From Phycisphaerae bacterium (GTDB taxonomy: Bacteria; Planctomycetota; Phycisphaerae; Phycisphaerales; UBA1924), in the NCBI GenBank assembly GCA_030426605.1, contig JAUHXM010000024.1, positions 1-32,851 of the forward strand: a DNA stretch of 32,851 nucleotides. The letters are read 5' to 3'. Under the pieces are notes generated by a model, which saw only the letters and a program-made list of their open reading frames with translations, did not search any database and was not told the DNA's origin. The position numbers were made by a program, and so were the translations under genes. This document shows positions 1-7,709 of the stretch, one piece after another. Numbering within the stretch: the first letter of the stretch is position 1; each line of letters opens with the position of its first letter.

Positions 1-564
1 GACCAGATCGAGGTGATGGTGAAGACGCCGGACGATGTCGACCGCCTTGTCGCGCGCCTCGCCGCCGAGATCCGCGAGCCGGTCCGGCTCTGGACCTGGC
101 GGGATCAGAACGGCGGCTACCTGAAGGCGCTCCGCACCGAGCGGGTGGTCATGTTCGTGATCCTCTCGCTGATCATCCTGGTCGCCGCGCCCAACATCAT
201 CTCGGGCCTCATCATGCTGGTGAAGGACAAGGGGCGGGATATCGCCATTCTGCGCACCATGGCGGATATCGACCCCAATCACCCGATCGTCCGGGCGCGG
301 GCCGAGGGCGCAGCGAAAGTCGCGTTCTACCCGCACGAGTCGTCATCGGCCATCTCCGGGCTGCATCGCTCGGGCGAGCGCAACGGGCCCGTGATGGATA
401 TCGAGATCGAGAAGCTCAACGATGAGCGCACGCTCGAGGGCGTGCTGGAAGTCTGGACACCCGGACAAACGCTTGAGTCGCGGGTGTACCGGATCAGCCT
501 GCCGCTTGGAGAAACGACCGAACCGGAATCCACTGAAGACGTCCCGGCGAGCAACGCCGGGTGA
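1..564 (+). CDS. LolC/LolE-like ABC transporter permease, 3' end only, with an atypical C-terminal tail
   Basis: The reading frame is open from base 1, so the true start lies upstream. The visible N-terminal part has a periplasmic-domain end followed by a transmembrane segment and the signature VKDKGRDIAILRTM (about bases 220-264), which matches the start of the last membrane block of the lipoprotein-releasing permeases LolC/LolE (FtsX/MacB fold, lipoprotein export from the inner membrane). In that family the ILRTxGA motif is followed by two further membrane helices. Here the frame continues into about 100 hydrophilic residues with no membrane segment (DPNHPIVRARAEGAAKV..., ending in an acidic TEPESTEDVP stretch), which I do not recognise. 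Frame +2 through the same region does not read like the missing helices, so a simple frameshift is not the explanation. The permease assignment of the first half is fairly secure; the tail may be a real fusion, a deletion product or an assembly chimera. Confidence 0.65.
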   Translation, partial: DQIEVMVKTPDDVDRLVARLAAEIREPVRLWTWRDQNGGYLKALRTERVVMFVILSLIILVAAPNIISGLIMLVKDKGRDIAILRTMADIDPNHPIVRARAEGAAKVAFYPHESSSAISGLHRSGERNGPVMDIEIEKLNDERTLEGVLEVWTPGQTLESRVYRISLPLGETTEPESTEDVPASNAG

Positions 565-645
565 GCCTGCCACTTCTAGACGCGAGGTCGCGGGGCACCA
601 GCCCGGCGCGCGTCCGAACCGATTCACACTGAAGGAGCAATCATC

Positions 646-1293
646 ATGAACCGTATCGCGAAGAGCATGGTCGGGGTTGGTATTGGTATCGCCGCCGCCG
701 GCGCCATGATCGCCATGACCTCGGGCCCCGAGGGCCGTCAGACCGCTTACGACGCCGAGAAGGCACGCGTCGGTCACGAAGCGCCCAACTTCGTGCTCGC
801 CGACCTGAACGATCAGGAGCACGAGCTCAAGGCGATCCTCGAAGCCGAGGACACCAACGCCGTCGTGCTCGAGTGGTTCAACCCGGACTGCCCGGTCGTG
901 AAGGGTCATTACCGCCAGAACACGATGGGCGCCGTGCAGGAGATGTTCGAGGGCCAGGGCGTGGTTTGGCTGCGCATCAACTCCGGCGGCGAGGGCAAGC
1001 AGGGCTACGGCGTGGACAAGAACAAGGACGCCGCCGAGGCCTGGAAAATCGAGGACCCGATCCTGACCGACGCGAGCGGGAAGGTCGGAAAGATGTACGG
1101 CGCGAAGACCACCCCGCACATGTACGTCATCGACGGCGAGGGCGTCCTGCGCTACGCCGGCGCGATCGACGACGGCCCGCGCGACGCGAAGGTCAACTAC
1201 GTCGAGGCGGCGCTCAAGTCCGTCCTCGCTGGTGAGACCGTCGAGGTCGCCGAGACCCGCGCCTACGGGTGCGGCGTGAAGTACGCCAACTGA
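646..1293 (+). CDS. exported redoxin-domain (thioredoxin-fold) protein
   Basis: This 215-residue protein has an N-terminal membrane/signal segment (residues 1-26, small and hydrophobic after Lys6), so it should act outside the cytoplasm. A thioredoxin-like fold follows: APNFVLADL at 46-54, the motif WFNPDCPVVKGHY with Cys82, and the cis-proline loop TTPH at 155-158. Unlike classical thioredoxins there is no CxxC; the single Cys82 is in the peroxidatic position of AhpC/TSA-like redoxins. A second cysteine lies in the C-terminal YGCGVKY (Cys209) and could serve as a resolving partner, which is an inference. The start is set by GAAGGAG (631-637), eight bases before the ATG. The gene stands alone between the permease remnant and a strong terminator. 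The precise substrate cannot be told from sequence. Confidence 0.85.
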   Translation: MNRIAKSMVGVGIGIAAAGAMIAMTSGPEGRQTAYDAEKARVGHEAPNFVLADLNDQEHELKAILEAEDTNAVVLEWFNPDCPVVKGHYRQNTMGAVQEMFEGQGVVWLRINSGGEGKQGYGVDKNKDAAEAWKIEDPILTDASGKVGKMYGAKTTPHMYVIDGEGVLRYAGAIDDGPRDAKVNYVEAALKSVLAGETVEVAETRAYGCGVKYAN

Positions 1294-1323
1294 TCCCGGC
1301 GAACGCCCGATCAGCACGACCGC

Positions 1324-1357
1324 GCGAGGGGGCCCAATCGGCCCCCTCGCCGTTTTT
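1324..1357 (+). terminator. Rho-independent terminator after the redoxin gene
   Basis: A perfect 11-bp stem (GCGAGGGGGCC at 1324-1334 with its complement at 1340-1350) encloses a five-base loop and is followed by a run of five T (1353-1357). It lies 30 bases after the redoxin stop codon and ahead of the rseP promoter. It is the clearest intrinsic terminator in the window. Confidence 0.88.
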
Positions 1358-1406
1358 GGGACCCACACCCGCCGATCCGGTCCACTCGGCCGCCCCGCCT
1401 CGCCGA

Positions 1407-1412
1407 TAGGAT
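1407..1412 (+). promoter_or_regulatory. -10 element TAGGAT of a leaderless rseP promoter
   Basis: TAGGAT is followed by exactly six bases and then the ATG of the protease gene, which places the expected transcription start at the start codon. There is no Shine-Dalgarno sequence between the two and no clear -35 box. The hexamer is part of GCCGATAG, also seen in the same register before fliS. Confidence 0.6.
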
Positions 1413-1418
1413 CCCACG

Positions 1419-3551
1419 ATGATCGAACTCCCCGGAATCCTCGGCACCATCGCGGACCTGCTCATCGTGGTGATCGGGTTCGGGCTCATCGTGTTTGTGC
1501 ACGAGCTCGGGCACTTCATCGCGGCGCGCTGGGCGGGCATCCGCGTGCTGACCTTCGCGATCGGGTTCGGGCCCGCGCTCGTGAGCTACCGCAAGGGCAT
1601 GGGCGTCCGCCGCGGGTCGAGCGAGGCGGAGTACGAAGCCTGGCTCAACCGCGAAGCTGCAGGTGTGACATCGCCCGAGGACCGTGATCGCCAGCGTGAA
1701 GCGATCAGCCCGACGGAGTACCGCCTCAGCGCCCTGCCGTTGGGCGGGTACGTCCGCATGCTCGGGCAGGAGGACCTGAACCCGGACGCCGTCTCCGACG
1801 CCTCGGACAGCTACCAGCTCTGCAAGCCCTGGAAGCGGATGATCGTGATCTCCGCGGGCGTGGTGATGAACGTCATCACGGCGGCGGTGCTGTTCATCGC
1901 GGTCTTCATGATCGGCATCCAGGTCGAGCCGCCCCGGATCGGGGTGATCGCGCCGGGCTCGCCCGCCGCGAGCGCGACGGCGGTGGACGGTGCCGAGCGC
2001 GTCGGGCTCGAGCCCGGCGACACCGTGCTGTCGGTCGATGGCGAGGTCCCCCACCGCTTCGACGCCGTGATGATGGCCGTCGCGATGTCCGACCCGTCCA
2101 CACCCACCCGTCTCGTGGTGCACCGCGAGGGCGTCGGCGATCTGACGTTCGACATCGAGCCCGAAGCGAGCGAGTTCACAGGCCTGCTCGACCTGGGTAT
2201 CGGGCCTGCCCAGACACTCACGATCGAGTCAGGCCTGAACGAGACCGAGTCCGAGCTCATCGCCGGGGCGCTTGAGAACGCCGGGCTCGCGGGCGTGACG
2301 CCCGGCATGTCCCTCCGCGCGATCGACGGCGTTGAGCCCCGTTCCGTCGCGGACCTGATCGACGCGTTCGAGCAATCCGGGGGCACACCCGTCGAGCTCG
2401 CGTTCGAGGGGGATGCGTCGGGCAGAACGACTGTCAGCCTGCGGGCCGAGCCCGAGTTCGAGCTCGCCGAGGCACCGCTGCGGTCGGGCAACCCCGGGAT
2501 CTATCAACACCTCCTCGGGCTCTCCGGCGTGATGATGGTCGATCCCAAAGCGCCGCCGGATCGCGTGGCTCAGGGGCTCAAGCCGGGCGACATCTTCGAG
2601 CGCATTGGCACCGCCGAGTACCCGAGCCTTCCACGCGGGACGGACGAGATCCGCTCCAACGCCGGGCGCACAATCGAGGTGGTCGTGCAGCGCCCGAAGG
2701 CCGACGGCTCGTTCGAGCGCGTCACCCTCACACCCAAGGTCAAACGCAACGGGCAGATCGGGTTCCTGTCGTCGGACACGATGACGGTCTCAAACCTGCT
2801 CTCGTTGCCGCTGACGGGGTTGTCCGATCTTGAGGGCGAACCGCTTCCCGCCCAGCCCGCGGCGGACGTCATCACCCGCCCCGGCACCCGGGTCGTGCGC
2901 GTCGGGGACACCGAAACGCCGACGATCGCGGCCGTGCGCGAGGCGCTGCGTGCCGCGACGTCCGACGCCGCCCAGCGCGGCGCGGGCGCCACCCTCGCGC
3001 TCGGGCTCACGCTGCCAACCCCCGGCGCGCCGGACGCGGTGGTCTCGTGGGAACTCTCCGCAGACGAAGTGGCCCGCCTGCACGACCTGGGGTGGGACGT
3101 GCCGTTCTCGACCGCCCTGTTCGCGCCCGAGCGGATGATCCTGCGCGCTGAGGGGCCCATCGAGGCGATCGGTCTCGGGCTCGAAGAGACCAAGCGGGTG
3201 ATGCTCAAGACGTACCTCACCTTCGCGCGCCTGTTCCAGGGGTCGGTGCGCGTCGAGCACCTCAAGGGCCCGGTGGGGATCGCCCACGTGGGCACGCGGA
3301 TCGCCAGCCGCGGGCCGGTGTGGCTGCTTTTCTTCATGGCACTGATCTCCGTGAACCTCGCGGTGATCAACTTCCTGCCCCTCCCGATCGTGGACGGCGG
3401 GCAGTTCCTGATGCTCGTCTACGAACAGTTCCGCGGGCGGCCCGTGCCGATCCCGGTGCAGAACGCCGTGACGCTCGCGGGGCTCGTGCTCATCGGGGGC
3501 GTCTTCCTCATCGTGACGTTCAACGACGTTCGCGCGTTGCTCGGGCTCTGA
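1419..3551 (+). CDS. rseP: site-2 zinc metalloprotease, RseP/RasP family, with extra PDZ-like domains
   Basis: This is an intramembrane protease of family M50, which elsewhere cleaves anti-sigma factors and leftover signal peptides. The zinc-binding HELGH (His28-His32) is in the first membrane helix and the second catalytic motif NFLPLPIVDGG is at 651-661 (Asp659), with closing membrane helices at about 633-655 and 683-703. At 710 residues it is far longer than the usual 420-460. The extra length lies between the two catalytic halves, where I see up to four PDZ-like stretches: about 165-250 (GLEPGDTVLSVDG), 262-345 (GVTPGMSLRAIDG), 365-445 (GLKPGDIFERIG) and a weaker one at 450-545. The ATG is chosen because it follows TAGGAT by six bases and leaves the standard short N-terminus before the HExxH helix. 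The stop overlaps the start of the next gene (TGATG). Confidence 0.9.
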   Translation: MIELPGILGTIADLLIVVIGFGLIVFVHELGHFIAARWAGIRVLTFAIGFGPALVSYRKGMGVRRGSSEAEYEAWLNREAAGVTSPEDRDRQREAISPTEYRLSALPLGGYVRMLGQEDLNPDAVSDASDSYQLCKPWKRMIVISAGVVMNVITAAVLFIAVFMIGIQVEPPRIGVIAPGSPAASATAVDGAERVGLEPGDTVLSVDGEVPHRFDAVMMAVAMSDPSTPTRLVVHREGVGDLTFDIEPEASEFTGLLDLGIGPAQTLTIESGLNETESELIAGALENAGLAGVTPGMSLRAIDGVEPRSVADLIDAFEQSGGTPVELAFEGDASGRTTVSLRAEPEFELAEAPLRSGNPGIYQHLLGLSGVMMVDPKAPPDRVAQGLKPGDIFERIGTAEYPSLPRGTDEIRSNAGRTIEVVVQRPKADGSFERVTLTPKVKRNGQIGFLSSDTMTVSNLLSLPLTGLSDLEGEPLPAQPAADVITRPGTRVVRVGDTETPTIAAVREALRAATSDAAQRGAGATLALGLTLPTPGAPDAVVSWELSADEVARLHDLGWDVPFSTALFAPERMILRAEGPIEAIGLGLEETKRVMLKTYLTFARLFQGSVRVEHLKGPVGIAHVGTRIASRGPVWLLFFMALISVNLAVINFLPLPIVDGGQFLMLVYEQFRGRPVPIPVQNAVTLAGLVLIGGVFLIVTFNDVRALLGL

Positions 3552-4510
3552 TGGCGGACACGCTCGGGCTGATCGCGCTGCTCGGGATCGGGTTCGCGTT
3601 GTTCGTCATCGCGATGATCGTGCACACGGCACGGATGCTTACCGGGCCGCCGCGCCGGACGTACGCAAGCGCCGTTGCACGCAACATCCCGGGCGACCCA
3701 TCCGAACTCGACGACCCGCTCGAGTTCGAGGATCGGCGGATCACGCTGTACCGCGAGGAGGTCCGCTGCTGGATCGTCGAGGGGCGTGCCCCCGAAGGCC
3801 CGGCGGTCGTGATGTCGCCCGGATGGGCGGACTCGCGGGTCGGGGCGCTCGTGCGCATCCCGGCGCTCGTGGCCCACGCGTCGCGCATCGTCGCGGTCGA
3901 TCCGCCGGGGCACGGGGAGACACCCGGCACGTGCGATCTCGGCGCACAGCAGGCGTCCCTCCTCACGGCGATCCTCGACTCCGTCGCGCCCGAGGGCCCG
4001 GTCGTGCTGATGGGATGGTCGCTCGGTGCGGGCGTCTCGATCGAAGCGGCAGCGCGGCACGACGACGACCCGCCCGAAGTCGCCGAGCGGCGTACGCGGA
4101 TCGCGGGCGTCATCGCCGAGTCGCCGTACCGGCTTGCCCGCACGCCGGCAGAACGCGTGATGCGCGCTCGCGGCATGCCGGTCGCGTTGAACCTCTCCCC
4201 CGCGCTCGCCCTCGTCGGGTTCAGCGAGGGCGTCGGACCGCGCTGGCGCGGGTTCGACCGCGCCGCGTGGGCCGCGAAGCTCGCCTGCCCGCTGCTCGTT
4301 CTCCACGGCACGGACGACCCCGTCTCGCCCATCGAGGACGGCCGGTCGATCGCCGCGGCGGCCCCCCTCGGCGTGATCGCCGAGATTGAGGGTGCCGGGC
4401 ACAACGACCTCTGGACGGACGCCGCGCACCGCGAGCGCCAGGAAGCCGCCGTCCGCCGGTTCTTCACCGAGACGATCCGCCGCGAGCCTGCCCCTACGAT
4501 CTCGGCGTGA
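3551..4510 (+). CDS. alpha/beta hydrolase with an N-terminal membrane anchor
   Basis: The start is the ATG overlapping the rseP stop (TGATG), giving 319 residues. Residues 4-27 form one membrane helix, so the catalytic domain is tethered. The fold shows the oxyanion region MSPGWADS (88-95), the DPPGHGET loop (117-124), the nucleophile elbow GWSLGAG with Ser157, the acid Asp255/256 in HGTDDPVSP and His284 in GAGHNDLW. The triad is therefore complete and the enzyme is probably an active serine hydrolase (esterase, lipase or peptidase). The substrate is not deducible. Translational coupling to both rseP and deoC suggests one transcript, although the functional link is unclear. An in-frame extension upstream of the ATG runs inside rseP and is rejected. 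Confidence 0.82.
   Translation: MADTLGLIALLGIGFALFVIAMIVHTARMLTGPPRRTYASAVARNIPGDPSELDDPLEFEDRRITLYREEVRCWIVEGRAPEGPAVVMSPGWADSRVGALVRIPALVAHASRIVAVDPPGHGETPGTCDLGAQQASLLTAILDSVAPEGPVVLMGWSLGAGVSIEAAARHDDDPPEVAERRTRIAGVIAESPYRLARTPAERVMRARGMPVALNLSPALALVGFSEGVGPRWRGFDRAAWAAKLACPLLVLHGTDDPVSPIEDGRSIAAAAPLGVIAEIEGAGHNDLWTDAAHRERQEAAVRRFFTETIRREPAPTISA
4495..4500 (+). promoter_or_regulatory. -10 element TACGAT of a leaderless deoC promoter, inside the upstream gene
   Basis: TACGAT followed by exactly six bases precedes the GTG of deoC. The hexamer lies inside the last codons of the hydrolase gene, so deoC could be transcribed on its own as well as by read-through. There is no Shine-Dalgarno sequence. 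Confidence 0.5.
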
Positions 4511-5427
4511 CCACCGCCCCACTGCCCACGAGCCCGACGGTTGACGCGATCGCCGCCGATCGGCGCGCCAAGTCGTTCACCACGCGCTCGATCAAACGCG
4601 AGAGCAAGATGGACGCCCTCCGGCTCGCGCTGAGCATGGTCGATCTGACCACGCTCGAGGGCGCCGACTCGCCCGAGAAAGTGCGGAGCCTGTGCCGAAA
4701 GGCCGTGCGCCCGTTCGAGCGCGATGAAGAACTGCTGGGCGAACGCCTGCCGCACGTCGCCGCGGTCTGTGTCTACCCGGCGATGGTCCCCCACGTCGCC
4801 GAACAGCTCAAGGGCACGGGCGTCAACGTCGCGTCCGTCGCGACCGGGTTCCCCTCGGGGCAGTACCCGCTGAGCGTGCGGATCACGGACACCGAGAAGG
4901 CGGTCGCCGACGGCGCCGACGAGATCGACATGGTGATCAACCGCGGGGCGTTCCTGAGTGGGCGCTACGGCGAGGTCGCTCAGGAGATCCGCGAGGTCTG
5001 CGCCGCGTGCGGCGGGGCCCATCTGAAGGTCATCCTCGAGACGGGCGAACTCGAGACGTACGACAACGTCCGCCGGGCGAGCGACATCGCGATCGCGAAC
5101 ATACGCCCCGGCGATTTCATCAAGACGAGCACCGGCAAGGTGAGCCCCGCCGCGACGATGCCCGTCACACTCGTGATGCTCGAAGCGATCCGCGACGCGT
5201 ACCTCGATCAGAACGTGGTGATCGGCATGAAGCCCGCCGGCGGCATCCGCACCGCCAAGCAGTCGTGGCACTACCTGTGCATGGTCAACGAGACGCTCGG
5301 CGGTGGGTGGCTCACGCCGGACCGGTTCCGGTTCGGAGCATCGAGCCTGGCGAACGACCTGCTGCGGGCGATGGTCAAGCTCAAGACCGGGCGCTACCCG
5401 GCGGGGTACGACTTCAGTCTCGCGTGA
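4507..5427 (+). CDS. deoC: deoxyribose-phosphate aldolase
   Basis: DeoC splits 2-deoxyribose-5-phosphate into glyceraldehyde-3-phosphate and acetaldehyde, the last committed step of deoxynucleoside catabolism. The 306-residue product is a class I aldolase: Schiff-base Lys206 in FIKTSTGK, the proton-relay Lys242 in GMKPAGGIRT and Asp141 in DEIDMVIN are all present. It has an N-terminal extension of about 40 residues containing TTRSIKRESK, as in the longer actinobacterial/eukaryotic DERA branch rather than the short E. coli-type enzyme. The GTG start overlaps the hydrolase stop (GTGA) and sits six bases after TACGAT. The gene ends three bases from the convergent PilZ-DnaJ gene. The two ALDH-family genes downstream are candidate partners for removing acetaldehyde. 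Confidence 0.93.
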   Translation: MTTAPLPTSPTVDAIAADRRAKSFTTRSIKRESKMDALRLALSMVDLTTLEGADSPEKVRSLCRKAVRPFERDEELLGERLPHVAAVCVYPAMVPHVAEQLKGTGVNVASVATGFPSGQYPLSVRITDTEKAVADGADEIDMVINRGAFLSGRYGEVAQEIREVCAACGGAHLKVILETGELETYDNVRRASDIAIANIRPGDFIKTSTGKVSPAATMPVTLVMLEAIRDAYLDQNVVIGMKPAGGIRTAKQSWHYLCMVNETLGGGWLTPDRFRFGASSLANDLLRAMVKLKTGRYPAGYDFSLA

Positions 5428-5430
5428 GCA

Positions 5431-6030
5431 TCACGCCGCGTCGCGCAGCATCCGGTCGTAACGCTCGCGCGCGTCTGGGTCCTGCAGCACGCGGTACGCC
5501 TTCGTGACCACCGTGAACTGCTCGGCGGCGCCCTCGTCCTTGTTTGTGTCCGGGTGGAGCTCTTTGGCGAGCGACCGGAAGGACGTGTGGATCTGGTCGT
5601 CGCTGGCGTCGCGCGCCACGCCCAGGATCGCGTACAGATCGGGTACTTCCACCGACACCGCGCGGCTCGTGGGCGCTTCCGCCTTGGACTCCGACCCGCC
5701 CACGAAACCGTGGACAGCGAACTCCTCGATCGCCTTGCGGTGCTTGGGCTTGAGGTTCATGAACTCGACGCCGACCTCGAATGTGCGTCCGAGCAAGCTC
5801 TTGCGCTTGATCCAGACGACTCGTCCGGTGAGGTTGAGCTTCTGCGCGCCGCCGCCGAGGACGAAGTGCTGGGTGTCACCCTTTTTGTAGTAGGGCTTCT
5901 CGCCGACGCGGAATCGCATGCCCGACCCGGAGAGGTCGATGACCTCGCCGTGGTTGCACGTGATCCCGTGCGTGCGGTACCGCGAGTACTCGCGGATGTG
6001 ATAGGGGTCGGCGTCGCTCTTGGAGATCAT
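5431..6030 (-). CDS. PilZ domain fused to a DnaJ (J) domain
   Basis: With the ATG at 6030 the product has 199 residues. Residues about 10-105 are a PilZ domain with both cyclic-di-GMP motifs intact: RxxxR (Arg13-Glu-Tyr-Ser-Arg17) and DxSxxG (DLSGSG, 32-37), followed by beta strands ending in GRTFEVGVEF. After a short linker (110-128) comes a J domain (131-197): DLYAILGVARDAS, helix II/III with the HPD motif at 159-161, and YRVLQDPDARERYDRML. The HPD motif is what stimulates DnaK ATPase, so both halves look functional. There is no Gly/Phe region, zinc finger or DnaJ C-domain. An upstream GTG at 6126 would add 32 Cys/Arg-rich residues that do not look like protein; the ATG has no good Shine-Dalgarno either, so the start is moderately certain. 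The inferred role is c-di-GMP-dependent recruitment of DnaK. Confidence 0.82.
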   Translation of the reverse strand: MISKSDADPYHIREYSRYRTHGITCNHGEVIDLSGSGMRFRVGEKPYYKKGDTQHFVLGGGAQKLNLTGRVVWIKRKSLLGRTFEVGVEFMNLKPKHRKAIEEFAVHGFVGGSESKAEAPTSRAVSVEVPDLYAILGVARDASDDQIHTSFRSLAKELHPDTNKDEGAAEQFTVVTKAYRVLQDPDARERYDRMLRDAA

Positions 6031-6173
6031 GGAACCGGAATCGGCCCGACGGGCTCCACGCTCGCACGCGGGCGGCCGAGCAACCGTTGCCTGGGCGTCA
6101 CAGCCCGCACAGACGGCATAAACCACCCCATCGGGCGTCTCCGCCCATGAAGCGGCTGGTCCCCGCGGAACCC

Positions 6174-6179
6174 TACAAT
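6174..6179 (+). promoter_or_regulatory. -10 element TACAAT of a leaderless ALDH promoter
   Basis: TACAAT, one base from the E. coli TATAAT consensus, stands six bases before the GTG of the aldehyde dehydrogenase gene. The GGAGG between them is only one base from the GTG, too close to act as a normal Shine-Dalgarno sequence. Confidence 0.6.
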
Positions 6180-6185
6180 GGAGGC

Positions 6186-7691
6186 GTGACTTCCGCCCCG
6201 CCCTCCCCGACCACCGTCATCCGCCCCGGACCGAGCCCGGCGCGGCTCGATTTCGCGTCGGGCATCTTTGACTATGCCCCGGCGCCCGAGTCCGTCCGTC
6301 CCGAGATCGCGGGCAGCTACGGGCTGTTCATCGGCGGCACATCCGTGGACGCCCAGGGGGGCAAGCGGTTCGCCACGACCAACCCCGCGACGGGCGAGAC
6401 CATCAGCGAGGTCGCCGAGGCATCGGCGGCGGACGTGGACCGAGCGGTCGCAGCGGCGCGTGCGGCGCTGCCGGCCTGGTCCGCCCTGCCCGGCATCGAG
6501 CGTGGGAAGTACCTCTACCGCATCGCGCGCCGCCTGCAGGAACGCGCACGCGAGATCGCGGTCCTTGAAACGATCGACGGCGGCAAGCCGATCAAGGAAT
6601 CGAGGGATGTCGATATCCCGCTCGCCGCGGCTCACTTCTTCTACCACGCCGGGTGGGCCGACAAGCTCGCGTACGCCTTCCCGGGCACGGACCCCAAACC
6701 CGTAGGCGTGTGCGGCCAGATCATCCCGTGGAACTTCCCGCTGCTGATGGCGGCGTGGAAGATCGCGCCCGCCTTGGCGTGCGGGAACACGGTCGTCCTC
6801 AAGCCCGCCGAGACGACCCCGCTGACCGCGCTGCGTCTCGCCGAGATCTGCGATGAGGTGGGTCTGCCGGCGGGCGTCGTGAACATCGTCACCGGAGCCG
6901 GCGCGACGGGTGCCGCGATCGTCGAGCACCCGGGCGTGGACAAGATCGCCTTCACGGGCTCGACTGAGGTCGGCAAGCGCATCGCCAAGGCGGTCGCGGG
7001 CACCGACAAGACGCTGACGCTTGAGCTCGGCGGCAAAAGCGCGAACATCATCTTCGAGGACGCTTCGATCGACCAGGCGGTCGAGGGCATCATCGAGGGG
7101 ATCTACTTCAACCAGGGCCACGTGTGCTGCGCGGGCTCCCGGCTGTTCGTGCAGGAGTCGATCGCGGACCGCGTGACCGCGAAGCTGCGCGACCGGCTGG
7201 CGACGCTGCGTGTGGGAGACCCGCTGGACAAGAACACGGACGTCGGCGCGATCAACTCGCGGGCGCAGCTCGACACGATCGAGCGGTACCTCCGGATCGG
7301 GCGCGACGAGGGCGCGACCCTGCACGAGGTGAACGGATCGGCACTGCCCGACGCGGGGAACTGGTGCCGGCCCTGCTTCTTTACGGGTGTGCAGCCGAGT
7401 CACGCGATCGCACGCGAAGAGATCTTCGGGCCCGTGCTCGCGGTGATGACCTTCCGCACGCCCGCCGAGGCGATCGAGCGGGCGAACAACACGCCCTACG
7501 GGCTCGCCGCGGGCGTGTGGACGGACAAGGGCTCGAAGATCTTCGAGGTCGCGAGCAAGCTGGACGCGGGCGTGGTCTGGCTGAACACCTACAACAAGTT
7601 CGACCCCACGAGCCCGTTCGGCGGGTTCAAGGAATCGGGGTTCGGGCGCGAGGGCGGCCGGCACGGGCTGCGCCCCTACGTCCGCCTCTGA
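6186..7691 (+). CDS. NAD(P)+-dependent aldehyde dehydrogenase
   Basis: The 501-residue protein is a full-length ALDH superfamily enzyme that oxidises an aldehyde to the acid. Visible motifs are the Rossmann segment IIPWNFPLLMAAWK, the coenzyme strip FTGSTEVGKRI, the general base Glu280 in LELGGKS, the nucleophile Cys314 in NQGHVCCAGSR, and the late EEIFGPVL and PFGGFKESGFGREGG blocks. The GTG start is chosen from the promoter spacing; an in-frame ATG at 6147 would add 13 residues and an even longer frame would run into the divergent PilZ-DnaJ promoter region. Given deoC just upstream, the likely substrate is acetaldehyde, but ALDH specificity cannot be read reliably from sequence. The gene is followed after 18 bases by a GNAT gene, indicating an operon. 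Confidence 0.9.
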   Translation: MTSAPPSPTTVIRPGPSPARLDFASGIFDYAPAPESVRPEIAGSYGLFIGGTSVDAQGGKRFATTNPATGETISEVAEASAADVDRAVAAARAALPAWSALPGIERGKYLYRIARRLQERAREIAVLETIDGGKPIKESRDVDIPLAAAHFFYHAGWADKLAYAFPGTDPKPVGVCGQIIPWNFPLLMAAWKIAPALACGNTVVLKPAETTPLTALRLAEICDEVGLPAGVVNIVTGAGATGAAIVEHPGVDKIAFTGSTEVGKRIAKAVAGTDKTLTLELGGKSANIIFEDASIDQAVEGIIEGIYFNQGHVCCAGSRLFVQESIADRVTAKLRDRLATLRVGDPLDKNTDVGAINSRAQLDTIERYLRIGRDEGATLHEVNGSALPDAGNWCRPCFFTGVQPSHAIAREEIFGPVLAVMTFRTPAEAIERANNTPYGLAAGVWTDKGSKIFEVASKLDAGVVWLNTYNKFDPTSPFGGFKESGFGREGGRHGLRPYVRL

Positions 7692-7709
7692 GCGCGAAAG
7701 GAATCCGAC

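Noticed and set aside
6031-6126. Longer N-terminus for the PilZ-DnaJ protein from a GTG at 6126
   Set aside because: The 32 added residues are Cys/Ala/Arg-rich with no homology signal, and the PilZ domain is already complete from the ATG at 6030. I could not exclude it fully since neither start has a good Shine-Dalgarno.
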